Assembly (NCBI RefSeq): GCF_047219225.1
Contig: NZ_CP178208.1
Coordinates: 3,348,001-3,412,000 of the forward strand
DNA: 64,000 nt
Origin: IMCC45349 sp047219225
GTDB lineage: Bacteria; Bacteroidota; Bacteroidia; Flavobacteriales; Flavobacteriaceae
Direction of reading: 5' to 3'
Below are positions 1-9,297 of this stretch, piece by piece. How positions within the stretch are numbered: position 1 is the stretch's first letter; each line of letters starts with the position of its first letter. Made by a program: the position numbers and the translations under genes. The notes below the pieces were generated by a model. It made no database searches. It saw only the letters and a list, made by a program, of their open reading frames with translations, and was not told the DNA's origin.

Positions 1-304
1 ATAACTTATGATACTTTCTATCAGATATTCTAACACTTTTCTCCATAAATACAGTGTCATTTTCAGTTTCTAATACAGTCATTTTAGAGCAAGTATTTTT
101 AATGGTTTTTGAACAAATCTCAATATTAGATTTATTCTTAGCTGTGTTGAACATGAACCGCTTATTGTGAGGTGTACAAAATACACCTATACTTATAGAA
201 ACATCTTTGTCTATGGATTTATATGTATGTCCATGAGGTGCTCCTAATGGCATTAGAAAACAAGATGATACAAGGAAAAGCAATAAAAAAGATAAATATC
301 TCAT
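1..304 (-). CDS. Putative lipoprotein, 3' end outside the window
   Basis: Reading leftward from an ATG at 304 there is an open frame of 101 codons that runs off the window without a stop. The product begins with a hydrophobic stretch ending in the lipobox LVSSC, so Cys15 would be lipidated after signal peptidase II cleavage; several later cysteines are present. I do not recognise the family. The ATG overlaps the stop of the upstream SDR gene by one base (TAATG), so the two are probably co-transcribed and translationally coupled. Seen: lipobox, overlap. Inferred: envelope location. Confidence 0.6.
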   Translation of the reverse strand, partial: MRYLSFLLLFLVSSCFLMPLGAPHGHTYKSIDKDVSISIGVFCTPHNKRFMFNTAKNKSNIEICSKTIKNTCSKMTVLETENDTVFMEKSVRISDRKYHKL

Positions 305-1107
305 TAAAGCTTATAATGATTCATTAATAATTTCTCGTAAACGCTATCTGGTAAAATACGCTTTAATACTATAGAGAATTTTTGCATAAACTCACCAACT
401 TTATAATGTACTTTTGGACGAGAAGTATTTATTATTTTATAAATAGATTTAGCCATAATTAATGGATCTTTACCACTATCAACATGCTCATCCATTAATT
501 TAAGAGTATTACTATAAGGTACTTGATATGGCGAATCATCTTTTATTGGTGCATGATAACGTCCTGCGGCTATATTTGTAGCAAAATCTCCTGGAGCAAC
601 ATTAGTCATATGTATATTAAAATCCTTAATCTCCATTCTAAATGCTTCTGTAATTATTTCTAAAGCACCTTTACTAGCACTATAAATACCTCTATATGGC
701 AATCCCATATAACCTGCAATTGAGGTTACATTAATAATTAACCCAGAATTTTGTATTCGCATTTGTGGCAATACAGCTTTAATAACATTTATAGGTCCAA
801 AAAAGTTGGTTTCAAAATTACGTTTAATTTCACTTTCTGGTATTTCTTCTATAGGTCCAGTAATACCTGCTCCTGCATTATTAATTAATACATCAATTTT
901 TCCTTCTTTTTCTACAAGCGTATTTATACAAGTTGTTATTGTTTCATTTTTTGTAACATCTAATTCAATTATAGGGAACTTGCTTTGATTATACTTTTCT
1001 GGAGATCTGCTTGTGCCATATACTACATATCCTTTTTCTAATAAAAACTCTCCAACAGATTTGCCTATACCAGAAGATCCACCTGTAATTAAAACAACTT
1101 TAGACAT
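304..1107 (-). CDS. SDR family NAD(P)-dependent oxidoreductase
   Basis: Classical short-chain dehydrogenase/reductase of normal length (267 aa). The cofactor motif TGGSSGIG is at residues 8-15, NNAG at 76-79, and the catalytic set is Ser129, Tyr142 and Lys146 (YSASK). The start VVLITGGSSGIG and an Arg-containing GTSRS after the second strand suggest NADP(H) preference, which is inference. The substrate cannot be read from sequence. A -7-like box (TATTTTTG on the minus strand, 1131-1138) lies 24 bases upstream. The following lipoprotein gene overlaps its stop by one base, suggesting a two-gene transcript. Confidence 0.9.
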   Translation of the reverse strand: MSKVVLITGGSSGIGKSVGEFLLEKGYVVYGTSRSPEKYNQSKFPIIELDVTKNETITTCINTLVEKEGKIDVLINNAGAGITGPIEEIPESEIKRNFETNFFGPINVIKAVLPQMRIQNSGLIINVTSIAGYMGLPYRGIYSASKGALEIITEAFRMEIKDFNIHMTNVAPGDFATNIAAGRYHAPIKDDSPYQVPYSNTLKLMDEHVDSGKDPLIMAKSIYKIINTSRPKVHYKVGEFMQKFSIVLKRILPDSVYEKLLMNHYKL

Positions 1108-1161
1108 TATAAAACTTTATGATTAGAAGCCAAAAATAAGAAACTTTAAGGCACAAAAAAA

Positions 1162-1256
1162 GGCAAGCTACCTACATCACACCGCTACGACCATTTACCT
1201 TTGCTGCGTTCCCGCCCTGGAGGATTCAACAGGAGCTGGTTGTGTAGGACTTGCCG
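1162..1256 (-). ncRNA. ffs: Signal recognition particle RNA, small bacterial type (4.5S-like)
   Basis: On the minus strand the highly conserved SRP RNA apical region GGGCGGGAACGCAGC is present: a GGAA tetraloop closed by GCG/CGC, followed by the asymmetric loop AGCA and an AAAGGT tract. The ends pair (GGCAAG at 1250-1255 with CTTGCC at 1162-1167), giving one long hairpin of about 95 nt without an Alu domain. A run of T follows the 3' end (1155-1161), acting as terminator. The RNA pairs with Ffh to target nascent membrane and secreted proteins. It lies between the SDR gene and the divergent glutaminyl cyclase gene. Confidence 0.93.
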
Positions 1257-1260
1257 GCTG

Positions 1261-1290
1261 CAAAGATACAATCTTTTAATATTTTAACAA
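1261..1290 (-). promoter_or_regulatory. Promoter of the SRP RNA
   Basis: The minus strand has TTG at 1290-1288, a 19-base spacer, then TATCTTTG at 1268-1261. This fits the Bacteroidota sigma-A promoter (-33 TTG, 17-23 bases, -7 TANNTTTG). Initiation a few bases downstream matches the expected RNA 5' end near 1256. Confidence 0.7.
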
Positions 1291-1345
1291 TGATTTTTTT
1301 TACTGAATTTAAATAAATAAATTGCTGAAAAATATAAAATCTACA

Positions 1346-2383
1346 ATGCAATTTCATAAGCTACTTATTGTCACTTTTTTAAGCCTAATTTTATCTGCTT
1401 GCGGAAGTAAAACAGAAAAGAAAAAAAACAACTTTTCTATACAGATAAATAACAATGAAAAACTAATTTCTAATAATAGTACACTTAATATATCCCTAAA
1501 AAGTAAAGACAATGCTTTAAAAACAGATGATGTAACATATACATTAAATGGAAACCCAGTAACAAATGGTATTAACCTATCTAATACAAGACTTGGAAAT
1601 CATACATTAAAAGCAACTATTAGCTATGGAGGTGAAACCGAAGTTATTAGCAAATCTTTTACTTTAGTTAATCAGCATCAACCTAAAATATACACCTATA
1701 AAATATTAAATGAGTATCCGCATGATATAACATCATATACACAAGGTCTTGAATTTTTTAATGGAGACCTTTATGAAAGCACAGGACAGTATGGAGAATC
1801 CAAACTTAGAAAAGTTAATTATAAAACTGCTGAAGTTTTACAAAATATAAACCTTGAATCTTCATTTTTTGGCGAAGGTTTAACAATATTAAATAATAAT
1901 GTATATCAGTTAACATGGCAAGAAAACACAGGTTTTGTATACGATTTAGAAACTTTTGAAAAGAAAAGTACTTTTAAATATGGAAAAAGTATCGAAGGCT
2001 GGGGACTTTGTAATGATGGTACACAATTATATAAGAGTGATGGTACAGAAAAAATATGGATTCTTAATCCTAATACTTTAGCTGAAGAATCTTATATAGA
2101 AGCTTACACCAATAAAGGCAAGCTAAATTATCTTAATGAATTGGAATGGATTGATGGTAAGATTTATGCTAATCGTTATTACAAAGATGGTGTAGCTATA
2201 ATTAATCCAAAAAATGGCGCAATTGAAGGTGTTATTGACTTTAGAAATTTAAGAAATAAAGTAACACAACATCCAGGATTAGATGTATTAAATGGAATAG
2301 CATATAATCCTGAAACTAAAACACTTTTTGTAACTGGAAAACGTTGGGATAAACTCTTTGAAGTGGAAATTATTGAAAAATAA
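1346..2383 (+). CDS. Glutaminyl-peptide cyclotransferase, lipoprotein form
   Basis: Glutamine cyclotransferase family (plant/bacterial beta-propeller type), converting N-terminal Gln to pyroglutamate, here probably on exported proteins. From the ATG at 1346 (345 aa) the product has a lipobox LSAC with Cys19. An Ig-like domain follows at about residues 25-105, then the propeller with family motifs TSYTQGLEF, STGQYGESKL, FFGEGLT, LTWQ and ELEWIDGKIYANRY. A TTG eight codons upstream (1322) is open, but the ATG gives a proper lipoprotein signal. It is a single gene, transcribed away from the SRP RNA. Confidence 0.88.
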   Translation: MQFHKLLIVTFLSLILSACGSKTEKKKNNFSIQINNNEKLISNNSTLNISLKSKDNALKTDDVTYTLNGNPVTNGINLSNTRLGNHTLKATISYGGETEVISKSFTLVNQHQPKIYTYKILNEYPHDITSYTQGLEFFNGDLYESTGQYGESKLRKVNYKTAEVLQNINLESSFFGEGLTILNNNVYQLTWQENTGFVYDLETFEKKSTFKYGKSIEGWGLCNDGTQLYKSDGTEKIWILNPNTLAEESYIEAYTNKGKLNYLNELEWIDGKIYANRYYKDGVAIINPKNGAIEGVIDFRNLRNKVTQHPGLDVLNGIAYNPETKTLFVTGKRWDKLFEVEIIEK

Positions 2384-2467
2384 TTAATTTACTTTTTGTT
2401 AATTCTTTTGTAAACCTACTGTTAAAGTTCCTTAATAGAGTATTTTATATACATTCAATACATTTAA

Positions 2468-2491
2468 TTTGAGTTAATCAACCAACTCAAA
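2468..2491 (+). promoter_or_regulatory. Hairpin just before a GTG start
   Basis: A perfect 8-bp stem, TTTGAGTT (2468-2475) and AACTCAAA (2484-2491), with an 8-nt loop, ends five bases before the GTG start of the next gene. Function unknown; it could modulate initiation or be an operator. Confidence 0.35.
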
Positions 2492-2496
2492 CTATT

Positions 2497-3240
2497 GTGT
2501 ATAAAACAACTTTACTCCTATTATTTCTTTTTCCTTATTCAATATATTCTCAAAGCATAAGTGGAATTGTTTACCATAGTCAATCGACAGCTGAAAGAAT
2601 TACAGTACATAATATATCTCAAAAAATAACTACCTATACTGATGACAAAGGTGTTTTTAATATTTCAGCGAAAATAAATGACACACTACGCTTTGAATCG
2701 TTTTTATATAAAACTAAAACCTTGCAAATAAAAGCTGAACATTTTAAAGAAACTATAGTTGTTGAAGTAGAAAAAATAGTTAACCAACTGGAAGAAGTAT
2801 TACTTCAAGAAACACCAAAGGAAAAAGAATTTATAGCAGAAGAATTCAATCAAAATTTCAAAAATCAAATTAAACTCGATATGAAATTACATCCTGAAAA
2901 ATATGCTCCACCAGCAAGCGGAAATATTGACTTTATAGCTATAGGAAAAATGATTGGAAAACTGTTTAAAAAGAAAAGAAAGCACAATATAAAACTTGAA
3001 CCTATTACCTATAAAGAAATTGATTCCTTATTTCAAAAAGATGATTTTTTTAACGAAGACTTGCTAACCAAAAACCTCTTAATTACTAAAGAGTATAAAT
3101 ACCTGTTTTTTGAATATTGTGAAGCAAAACTAATATCCCAAAATTTACTAAAACCTAAAAACAAATTTATTTTATTAGATACATTAATAAAGTTCAGCAA
3201 TGAATTCTTAGAGATTATTAATAATTACAAAAAAGAATAA
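2497..3240 (+). CDS. CarboxypepD_reg-like domain protein, secreted
   Basis: 247 aa beginning with a signal peptide (about residues 1-18, ending YSQ) and then a carboxypeptidase-regulatory-like beta-sandwich at about 20-95 (SISGIVYHSQ ... TDDKGVFNIS ... LRFESFLY), a fold common at the N terminus of Bacteroidota envelope proteins. The remaining 150 residues are charged and lysine-rich, with no family I recognise. The only start that keeps the signal peptide is GTG at 2497. It is a single gene between the cyclase and the beta-helix lipoprotein. Probably periplasmic or outer-membrane associated; the specific role is unknown. Confidence 0.7.
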   Translation: MYKTTLLLLFLFPYSIYSQSISGIVYHSQSTAERITVHNISQKITTYTDDKGVFNISAKINDTLRFESFLYKTKTLQIKAEHFKETIVVEVEKIVNQLEEVLLQETPKEKEFIAEEFNQNFKNQIKLDMKLHPEKYAPPASGNIDFIAIGKMIGKLFKKKRKHNIKLEPITYKEIDSLFQKDDFFNEDLLTKNLLITKEYKYLFFEYCEAKLISQNLLKPKNKFILLDTLIKFSNEFLEIINNYKKE

Positions 3241-3257
3241 TAGAGAGATAATAATTC

Positions 3258-3280
3258 ATAACTTCAAAAGTTATATTTTT
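3258..3280 (+). terminator. Weak intrinsic terminator
   Basis: A 7-bp AT-rich stem, ATAACTT and AAGTTAT with a CAA loop, is followed by ATTTTT, 17 bases after the CarboxypepD_reg-like gene. The stem is AT-rich, so efficiency is doubtful. Confidence 0.35.
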
Positions 3281-3300
3281 ACCAAAATCATTGTTTATAT

Positions 3301-4884
3301 ATGAAACGTAGTCTTTACTTTATATTTTGCTTAACTATCTTAGTTTTTTGGAGTTCTTGTAGAAAGGATTTTGAATTCTCACCAAGTACAGGAAGTCTTC
3401 AATTCTCCAAAGATACAGTATATCTTGATACTGTTTTTACAAATATTGGCTCTAGTACATATAATTTAAAAGTATATAATAGAAGTAATAATGACATTGT
3501 TATACCTACGCTACGTTTAGCCGAAGGACAACAATCTAACTATAGATTAAATGTAGATGGATTAACTGGCAATGGTCCTATAGCTGGAAAAGAGTTCGAA
3601 AACATTGAGCTTCTTGCAAAAGACAGCATGTATATTTTTATTGAAACTACAATTGATATTGAAAATTTAGTAGCAGACGAAACACAATTTTTATATACCG
3701 ATGCCATAGAGTTTGATTCTGGTGAAAACTTACAAAAGGTTGAACTTGTCACCTTAGTTAAAGACGCTGTTTTTATTTACCCACAGCGCTACATTGATGG
3801 AGAAACAGGCGAAACTGTTATTGAAACATTAACTTTTGATGCTGATGGAGATGGTATAGAAGATGAAACAACTATTCAAGGACGCTTTTTAGAAGGTGAT
3901 GAGTTAACTTTTACTAATGAAAAACCATATGTAATTTATGGTTATGCTGCTGTAGACGAAGGAGAAACTCTAAATATTGAAGCTGGAGCAAGAGTACATT
4001 TTCATGCTAATTCAGGTTTACTGGTTACTAACAATGCATCCTTAAAAATAAATGGAGCACCAAGTATGGATAGCGAAACTCTAGAAGGAGAAGTTATTAT
4101 AGAAGGTGATAGACTTGAACCTTTATACGAAAATGTTCCTGGGCAATGGCAAGCTATTTGGCTATATAATGGAAGTACTGGAAATGAAATTCATCATGCT
4201 ACTATTAAAAATGGAACTGTAGGTATTTTAAGTGATGGTAATCAAAATGATGATGACAAATTAGTAATTACCAATACTCAAATATACAATTCAAGTAATT
4301 TTGGAATTTTAGGAAGAGGTACAAATATTAATGGTGAAAATCTTGTAATAAACAATTCTGGTCAATCATCATTTGCTGGTACTTATGGAGGTAATTACAA
4401 CTTTGTACACTCTACATTTGCTAATTATTGGACCAATAGTTTTAGACAGTTTCCTTCTGTGTTACTAAACAATTTTATTGTTGATGAAGATAATGTAACA
4501 CACACAAACCCTTTAGAATCTGCTAACTTCACTAATTGCATTATTTATGGAAATGACAATCCAGAAATGTTATTAGATAAAGATATTTCTGAAGCTTTCG
4601 AATTCAAATTTACAAACTGCTTAATTAGATTTGACAACTCAAGTGGATTCTTTACAGGTGATCAATATATACTTAGTGATTCTGATTTATACGATAGTTG
4701 TATTTTTAATGTAGATCCTGAGTTTTTAGATTCTTCTAATAACAAATTTCAAATCCCTAATGGTTCACCAGCTGATGGTAGTGCAATTACTTTTGGAAAT
4801 TTAAATGCTGATATTACTGGTACTCCTAGGGGAATGGCTTCAGATATTGGTGCTTATGAAAGTAGTGAGTTTGAAGAAGAATAA
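3301..4884 (+). CDS. Parallel beta-helix lipoprotein (choice-of-anchor Q type)
   Basis: 527 aa with lipobox WSSC (Cys20). An Ig-like region follows (SLQFSKDTVYLDTVF, NLKVYNRSN). A calcium-loop-like DADGDGIED lies near residue 180, and a right-handed beta-helix at about 210-460 carries repeated short turns rich in Asn/Gly. The C terminus GTPRGMASDIGAYE is the usual end of choice-of-anchor Q/pectate-lyase-like proteins. No polysaccharide-lyase catalytic residues were identified, so enzymatic function is not claimed. Its stop codon directly abuts the stop of the convergent T9SS gene, with no spacer. Confidence 0.8.
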   Translation: MKRSLYFIFCLTILVFWSSCRKDFEFSPSTGSLQFSKDTVYLDTVFTNIGSSTYNLKVYNRSNNDIVIPTLRLAEGQQSNYRLNVDGLTGNGPIAGKEFENIELLAKDSMYIFIETTIDIENLVADETQFLYTDAIEFDSGENLQKVELVTLVKDAVFIYPQRYIDGETGETVIETLTFDADGDGIEDETTIQGRFLEGDELTFTNEKPYVIYGYAAVDEGETLNIEAGARVHFHANSGLLVTNNASLKINGAPSMDSETLEGEVIIEGDRLEPLYENVPGQWQAIWLYNGSTGNEIHHATIKNGTVGILSDGNQNDDDKLVITNTQIYNSSNFGILGRGTNINGENLVINNSGQSSFAGTYGGNYNFVHSTFANYWTNSFRQFPSVLLNNFIVDEDNVTHTNPLESANFTNCIIYGNDNPEMLLDKDISEAFEFKFTNCLIRFDNSSGFFTGDQYILSDSDLYDSCIFNVDPEFLDSSNNKFQIPNGSPADGSAITFGNLNADITGTPRGMASDIGAYESSEFEEE

Positions 4885-6603
4885 TTAGTAAACAACTACT
4901 TTTTTAGAGACCACACTATTATTTACTTTAATTTCTACATTATACACACCTTTAGATAGTTGTGATAAATCTATCTTGTTATTTGTAGAACTTATTACTT
5001 GTTTATAAACTAATCTACCCAAATAATCAATTACATTAGCCTCTGCAACGGTTTTTAACCCTACAATTTCAACATAATTTTGTGTCGGATTTGGAAATAG
5101 TTTTAAGCTATTAAAATCGTGATTCGCTTCACTTAAAGTGCTCCCTTCAACAATGTTTAAGGTTTGATTTGGTGTAACATCAGTAAGTACATCTATGGTA
5201 CCACTTAACCAATACACAGCAACATAATCAATATTAGCTGTTGTACCCAAACCAAAAATTTCTATGTTAGAATTTTGTCCCAAAAACCCTTCACCACACA
5301 AAACATATCTATATTGCTTTTCTCCATTAATACTAATTTCAATCCAAGAACCAATACCATTTTTGTTTGAACTAGTTCCTTCTAATTTTACTTTTAAAAA
5401 ATTATTAGAATTATTTGTTGCATTTACTCTTAACGAATGATTATCTGGCGCTTGATTAACTATTACTAAATCTGTTAAACCATCATTATTAACATCACCG
5501 ATAGCGTTTGCAAAACTAATATATTGATCATCGCTAAACCCAGCGTTTAATGGAACTGTAAAAGTATTATTAGTGACTTGTTCATAAAAAGCATAAGTAA
5601 ATATCCCTAAATTTGGATTATCAATCATACTACTAACGTACAAGTCTAAATCTGTATCATTATCAGCATCAAAAAAGGAAGCTCCCCAACCAATACTATT
5701 AAAGATAGTTCCTGAAGCCAATGCTATATCAGTAAATGTTCCATCCCAATTATTACAAAGCAAAAAGTTACCTTCTACAGTATTAGTAACGTAAATATCT
5801 AGCCAACCATCATTATTATAATCATCTATAGTAGTAGACATAGCATTTGCTATTACATCTGTTCCCGAAGCTGCACTAACATCTGTAAAAGTACCATTTC
5901 CATTATTGCGATATAAAATGTTTGGATTAGCTATTCTATCATTAGATATATAGATATCTTGATAACCATCGTTATCATAATCAAAAAATGATGCGCAAAA
6001 TGAAAGGTGACCTACAGTACTTATTCCAGAAGTAGCAGTAACATTAGTAAAAGTACCATCACCATTGTTATGGTAAAGCTCATTAGGAATGACATACATA
6101 TCATCTTTATTACAAAGGAATAAATCTAAATGCCCATCATTGTCATAATCACCAAAAGCAGCACCATAAGTATATTTCACTCCAAAATTTGGAAGTCCTG
6201 CTGCAAAAGTTACATCTGTAAAAATAAAATTACCATCATTTTGATATAGTTTATTTACACCATCAACTTTAGTAACAAATAAATCATTATCACCATCATT
6301 ATCATAATCTACCCAAAGCACCTGCTTACTATGTCCTGTTATTGAAATATTGAAAGTGTCCTCAACAAAAGTTCCAGAATTATTTTTAAAAAACTTTACT
6401 CCAAAATTACCCTTACTTGCAAATGTTAAGTCATCCCAACCATCATTATCATAATCAAAAAAACTAACACCTCCTAGAATAGAGCTTGCACTTCCTGTAA
6501 CACTAATACCTAAAGAAGCTGCATCATCATTAAAAAATAATTGCGCATAACAATGGCTAGTTGAAAAAACAAAAACAGCCATTATTACACGCAAAAATTT
6601 CAT
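4885..6603 (-). CDS. CRTAC1-family FG-GAP/VCBS protein with ASPIC-UnbV and T9SS sorting domains
   Basis: 572 aa secreted protein. It has a signal peptide (about 1-20, ending CYAQ) and some seven FG-GAP/VCBS beta-propeller repeats with Ca-binding signatures such as DYDNDGWDD, DYDNDGDND and DADNDTDLD. The ASPIC/UnbV domain is at about 410-490 (NKNGIGSWIEI, FGLGTTANID, VYWLSGTIDV), and a type A T9SS sorting domain fills the last 75 residues (LFPNPTQNYVEI ... LSKGVYNVEI). Probably exported to the surface and calcium-dependent for folding. Two close paralogues of the same length lie at 39.5-43.0 kb. The glyA gene is eight bases upstream on the same strand, so it may be read from the glyA promoter. 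Confidence 0.88.
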   Translation of the reverse strand: MKFLRVIMAVFVFSTSHCYAQLFFNDDAASLGISVTGSASSILGGVSFFDYDNDGWDDLTFASKGNFGVKFFKNNSGTFVEDTFNISITGHSKQVLWVDYDNDGDNDLFVTKVDGVNKLYQNDGNFIFTDVTFAAGLPNFGVKYTYGAAFGDYDNDGHLDLFLCNKDDMYVIPNELYHNNGDGTFTNVTATSGISTVGHLSFCASFFDYDNDGYQDIYISNDRIANPNILYRNNGNGTFTDVSAASGTDVIANAMSTTIDDYNNDGWLDIYVTNTVEGNFLLCNNWDGTFTDIALASGTIFNSIGWGASFFDADNDTDLDLYVSSMIDNPNLGIFTYAFYEQVTNNTFTVPLNAGFSDDQYISFANAIGDVNNDGLTDLVIVNQAPDNHSLRVNATNNSNNFLKVKLEGTSSNKNGIGSWIEISINGEKQYRYVLCGEGFLGQNSNIEIFGLGTTANIDYVAVYWLSGTIDVLTDVTPNQTLNIVEGSTLSEANHDFNSLKLFPNPTQNYVEIVGLKTVAEANVIDYLGRLVYKQVISSTNNKIDLSQLSKGVYNVEIKVNNSVVSKKVVVY

Positions 6604-6611
6604 AATTAATA

Positions 6612-7883
6612 TTATTTAAATAACGGTTTATCCTCCATCATTGCATTTACTTTATCTGCAACAGATTCAAGTACAGCTTCATCCTCATAATTAGTAATAA
6701 CCTCATCAATCAAAGCCACAATACCATCCATATCTTGTTCTTTTAAACCTCTAGTAGTAACAGCAGCTGTACCAACTCTAATTCCAGAAGTTACAAACGG
6801 ACTTTTATCATCAAAAGGTACCATATTTTTATTTACAGTAATATCAGCCTTCACTAAAGCTTGTTCAGCATCCTTTCCTGTAATGTCTTTATTTCTTAAA
6901 TCAATAAGCATCATATGGTTATCTGTACCTCCAGAAATAATATCGTAACCTCTTGCTACAAATGATTTGGCCATAGCAGCAGCATTCTTTTTTACTTGTA
7001 GCATATAGTGCATAAAATCGTCAGATAATGCTTCTCCAAAAGCTACTGCTTTAGCTGCAATAATATGCTCTAGAGGACCTCCTTGATTTCCAGGGAATAC
7101 TGCCGAATCAAATAATGAAGACATCATTTTTGGCTTACCAGACTTGAAAGTTAATCCAAATGGGTTTTCAAAATCCTGTCCCATCATAATCATCCCTCCT
7201 CGTGGTCCACGTAAAGTTTTATGTGTTGTAGTTGTAACTACATGACAATGTGGTAATGGGTCATTTAAAATACCCTTAGCAATTAATCCTGCTGGATGTG
7301 AAACATCTGCTAGTAATATAGCTCCAACACTATCTGCTATCTCTCTAAATCTTTTAAAATCTATATCTCTAGAATAAGCTGAAGCTCCAGCAATAATTAA
7401 TTGAGGTTTCTCCTTTGTTGCTATTTCTTGAATCTTATCATAATTTAAAACTCCTGTTTCTTGTTCTACTCCATAAAAAACCGGGTTATATAATTTACCA
7501 GAAAAATTTACTGGTGAACCATGAGTTAAATGTCCTCCATGTGACAAATCAAAACCTAAGATCTTATCTCCTGGTTTTAAGCATGCATGATAAACAGCAG
7601 TATTTGCTTGACTACCAGAATGTGGCTGTACATTTACATAAGCAGCTCCAAAAAGCGATTTTGCTCTATCAATAGCTATTTGCTCAACCTCATCAACTAC
7701 TTCACATCCTCCATAATACCTTTTTCCTGGGTACCCTTCGGCATATTTATTAGTTAAAACAGAACCTGCTGCTTCCATTACTTGATCACTTACAAAGTTC
7801 TCTGATGCAATTAGTTCTAATCCTTCTGTTTGTCTTTCTCTTTCAGCTTGAATTAATTCAAATATCTGTTCGTCGCGTTGCAT
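6612..7883 (-). CDS. glyA: Serine hydroxymethyltransferase
   Basis: PLP enzyme interconverting serine and glycine while forming 5,10-methylene-THF; a main source of one-carbon units. Length (423 aa) is normal. The substrate/folate region has ELIASENF (23-30) and YYGGCEVVD (56-64); the PLP lysine is Lys222 in TTTTHKTLRGPRGG. The C-terminal RVGTAAVTTRG motif is intact. Cytoplasmic. It is divergent from fumarylacetoacetase; a minus-strand -7 box TATTTTTG (7918-7911) lies 28 bases upstream of the ATG. Confidence 0.97.
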   Translation of the reverse strand: MQRDEQIFELIQAERERQTEGLELIASENFVSDQVMEAAGSVLTNKYAEGYPGKRYYGGCEVVDEVEQIAIDRAKSLFGAAYVNVQPHSGSQANTAVYHACLKPGDKILGFDLSHGGHLTHGSPVNFSGKLYNPVFYGVEQETGVLNYDKIQEIATKEKPQLIIAGASAYSRDIDFKRFREIADSVGAILLADVSHPAGLIAKGILNDPLPHCHVVTTTTHKTLRGPRGGMIMMGQDFENPFGLTFKSGKPKMMSSLFDSAVFPGNQGGPLEHIIAAKAVAFGEALSDDFMHYMLQVKKNAAAMAKSFVARGYDIISGGTDNHMMLIDLRNKDITGKDAEQALVKADITVNKNMVPFDDKSPFVTSGIRVGTAAVTTRGLKEQDMDGIVALIDEVITNYEDEAVLESVADKVNAMMEDKPLFK

Positions 7884-7950
7884 AAATTTTTGTTATAGTT
7901 AAATTACCGTCAAAAATAATAAATACATTAGTTTAATAAAGTAAAAAACA

Positions 7951-7965
7951 TATATTTGAAATATA
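7951..7965 (+). promoter_or_regulatory. Putative -7 promoter element inside a small palindrome
   Basis: TATATTTG (7951-7958) matches TANNTTTG 38 bases before the fumarylacetoacetase start. It forms half of TATATTTGAAATATA, a 15-base palindrome, in the 112-base divergent spacer with glyA. No good -33 TTG is visible. Confidence 0.35.
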
Positions 7966-7995
7966 ATTTATTAAAAACTAATCAACATATATAAC

Positions 7996-9276
7996 ATGCC
8001 TTTATTCGCAAATAATCCAGATAGAACATCTTGGTTACACGTTGACAAGAATTCAGATTTCCCTATTCAAAACATACCATTTGGTGTTTTCTTAACTAGA
8101 GATGATATTATTACTATTGGTACAAGAATTGGAGATACTGCAATTGACTTAGGAGCTTTACATCAATTAGGTTATTTTGAAGGTATTCCTTTAACAGATG
8201 ATATTTTTCTTCAAGATACTCTAAATGACTTTATTGCTGATGGTAGAAAAACTTGGAGATCAGTAAGAAATCGAATTGCTGAAATTTTTGATGACAGTAA
8301 CGATTCATTAAAACACAATGTAAAACATAAAGAAATTGTATTATTTCGTCTGGATGAAATAGAAATGCAATTACCTGTACAAATTGGAGATTACACCGAT
8401 TTTTATGCAAGTAAAGAGCACGCTACTAATGTAGGAACTATGTTTAGAGGAGCAGATAATGCGTTAATGCCAAACTGGTTACACTTACCTGTTGGATATC
8501 ATGGAAGAAGTTCGTCTATTATTCCTTCAGGGATTCCAATTCACAGACCTAATGGCCAAACATTACCTGCTGGTGCTGATGCACCTGTATTTGGTCCATC
8601 TAAGCTAGTAGATTTTGAATTAGAAATGGCTTTTATTACTACAGATGCTAACGATTTAGGAGAACCTATTCCTGTTGAAGAAGCAGAGGAATATATTTTT
8701 GGCTTAGTACTGTTTAATGATTGGAGTGCTAGAGATATTCAAAAATGGGAATATGTGCCATTAGGACCTTTCCTTGGTAAAAATTTTGCATCGTCAATTT
8801 CACCTTGGATAGTTACTCTTGATGCTTTAGAACCTTTTAGAGTTGATACTCCAAAACAATCTCCTAAACCATTAGATTACTTACAGTTTAAAGGGAAAAA
8901 GAGTTTTGATATAAATCTAGAAGCTGCAATTAAACCTCAAGGTGCAAAAGAAACTATAGTTTCTCGCTCTAACTTTAAATATATGTATTGGAATATGGCG
9001 CAACAATTAGCACATCATACAGTCAATGGTTGTCCAGTAAATTCAGGTGATATGATGGGAAGTGGAACTATTTCTGGTCCAACTGAAGATAGTTTTGGCT
9101 CGATGTTAGAATTAACTTGGAGAGGTGAAAAGCCAATTAAAATGAAAGATGGTACAGAACGTAAATTCATTAACGACCATGATACAGTTATCATGAGAGG
9201 TTATTGTGAAAATGATGATGTTCGTATTGGGTTTGGACAAGTAAAAACTGAATTATTACCAGTTTATAAAAAATAA
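7996..9276 (+). CDS. fahA: Fumarylacetoacetase
   Basis: Last step of phenylalanine/tyrosine breakdown: hydrolysis of 4-fumarylacetoacetate to fumarate and acetoacetate. 426 aa, the length of the eukaryotic-type enzyme. Metal ligands by family alignment are Asp135 (DYTDFYASKEH), Glu208 and Glu210 (DFELEMAF) and Asp242 (NDWSARDIQKWE); the catalytic His is His142. The N-terminal SH3-like domain is present (residues 1-120). No homogentisate dioxygenase or HPPD gene is adjacent, so the pathway partners lie elsewhere. Single gene, closed by a shared terminator. Confidence 0.95.
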   Translation: MPLFANNPDRTSWLHVDKNSDFPIQNIPFGVFLTRDDIITIGTRIGDTAIDLGALHQLGYFEGIPLTDDIFLQDTLNDFIADGRKTWRSVRNRIAEIFDDSNDSLKHNVKHKEIVLFRLDEIEMQLPVQIGDYTDFYASKEHATNVGTMFRGADNALMPNWLHLPVGYHGRSSSIIPSGIPIHRPNGQTLPAGADAPVFGPSKLVDFELEMAFITTDANDLGEPIPVEEAEEYIFGLVLFNDWSARDIQKWEYVPLGPFLGKNFASSISPWIVTLDALEPFRVDTPKQSPKPLDYLQFKGKKSFDINLEAAIKPQGAKETIVSRSNFKYMYWNMAQQLAHHTVNGCPVNSGDMMGSGTISGPTEDSFGSMLELTWRGEKPIKMKDGTERKFINDHDTVIMRGYCENDDVRIGFGQVKTELLPVYKK

Positions 9277-9297
9277 AAAATTCATTTATATATAAAT

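Noticed and set aside
4885..6603. Recurrent DNA words such as CCATCATTATTATAATC within the FG-GAP genes as a repeat array or CRISPR
   Set aside because: They encode the Ca-binding propeller motif (DYNNDG-type) and have no regular spacer structure.
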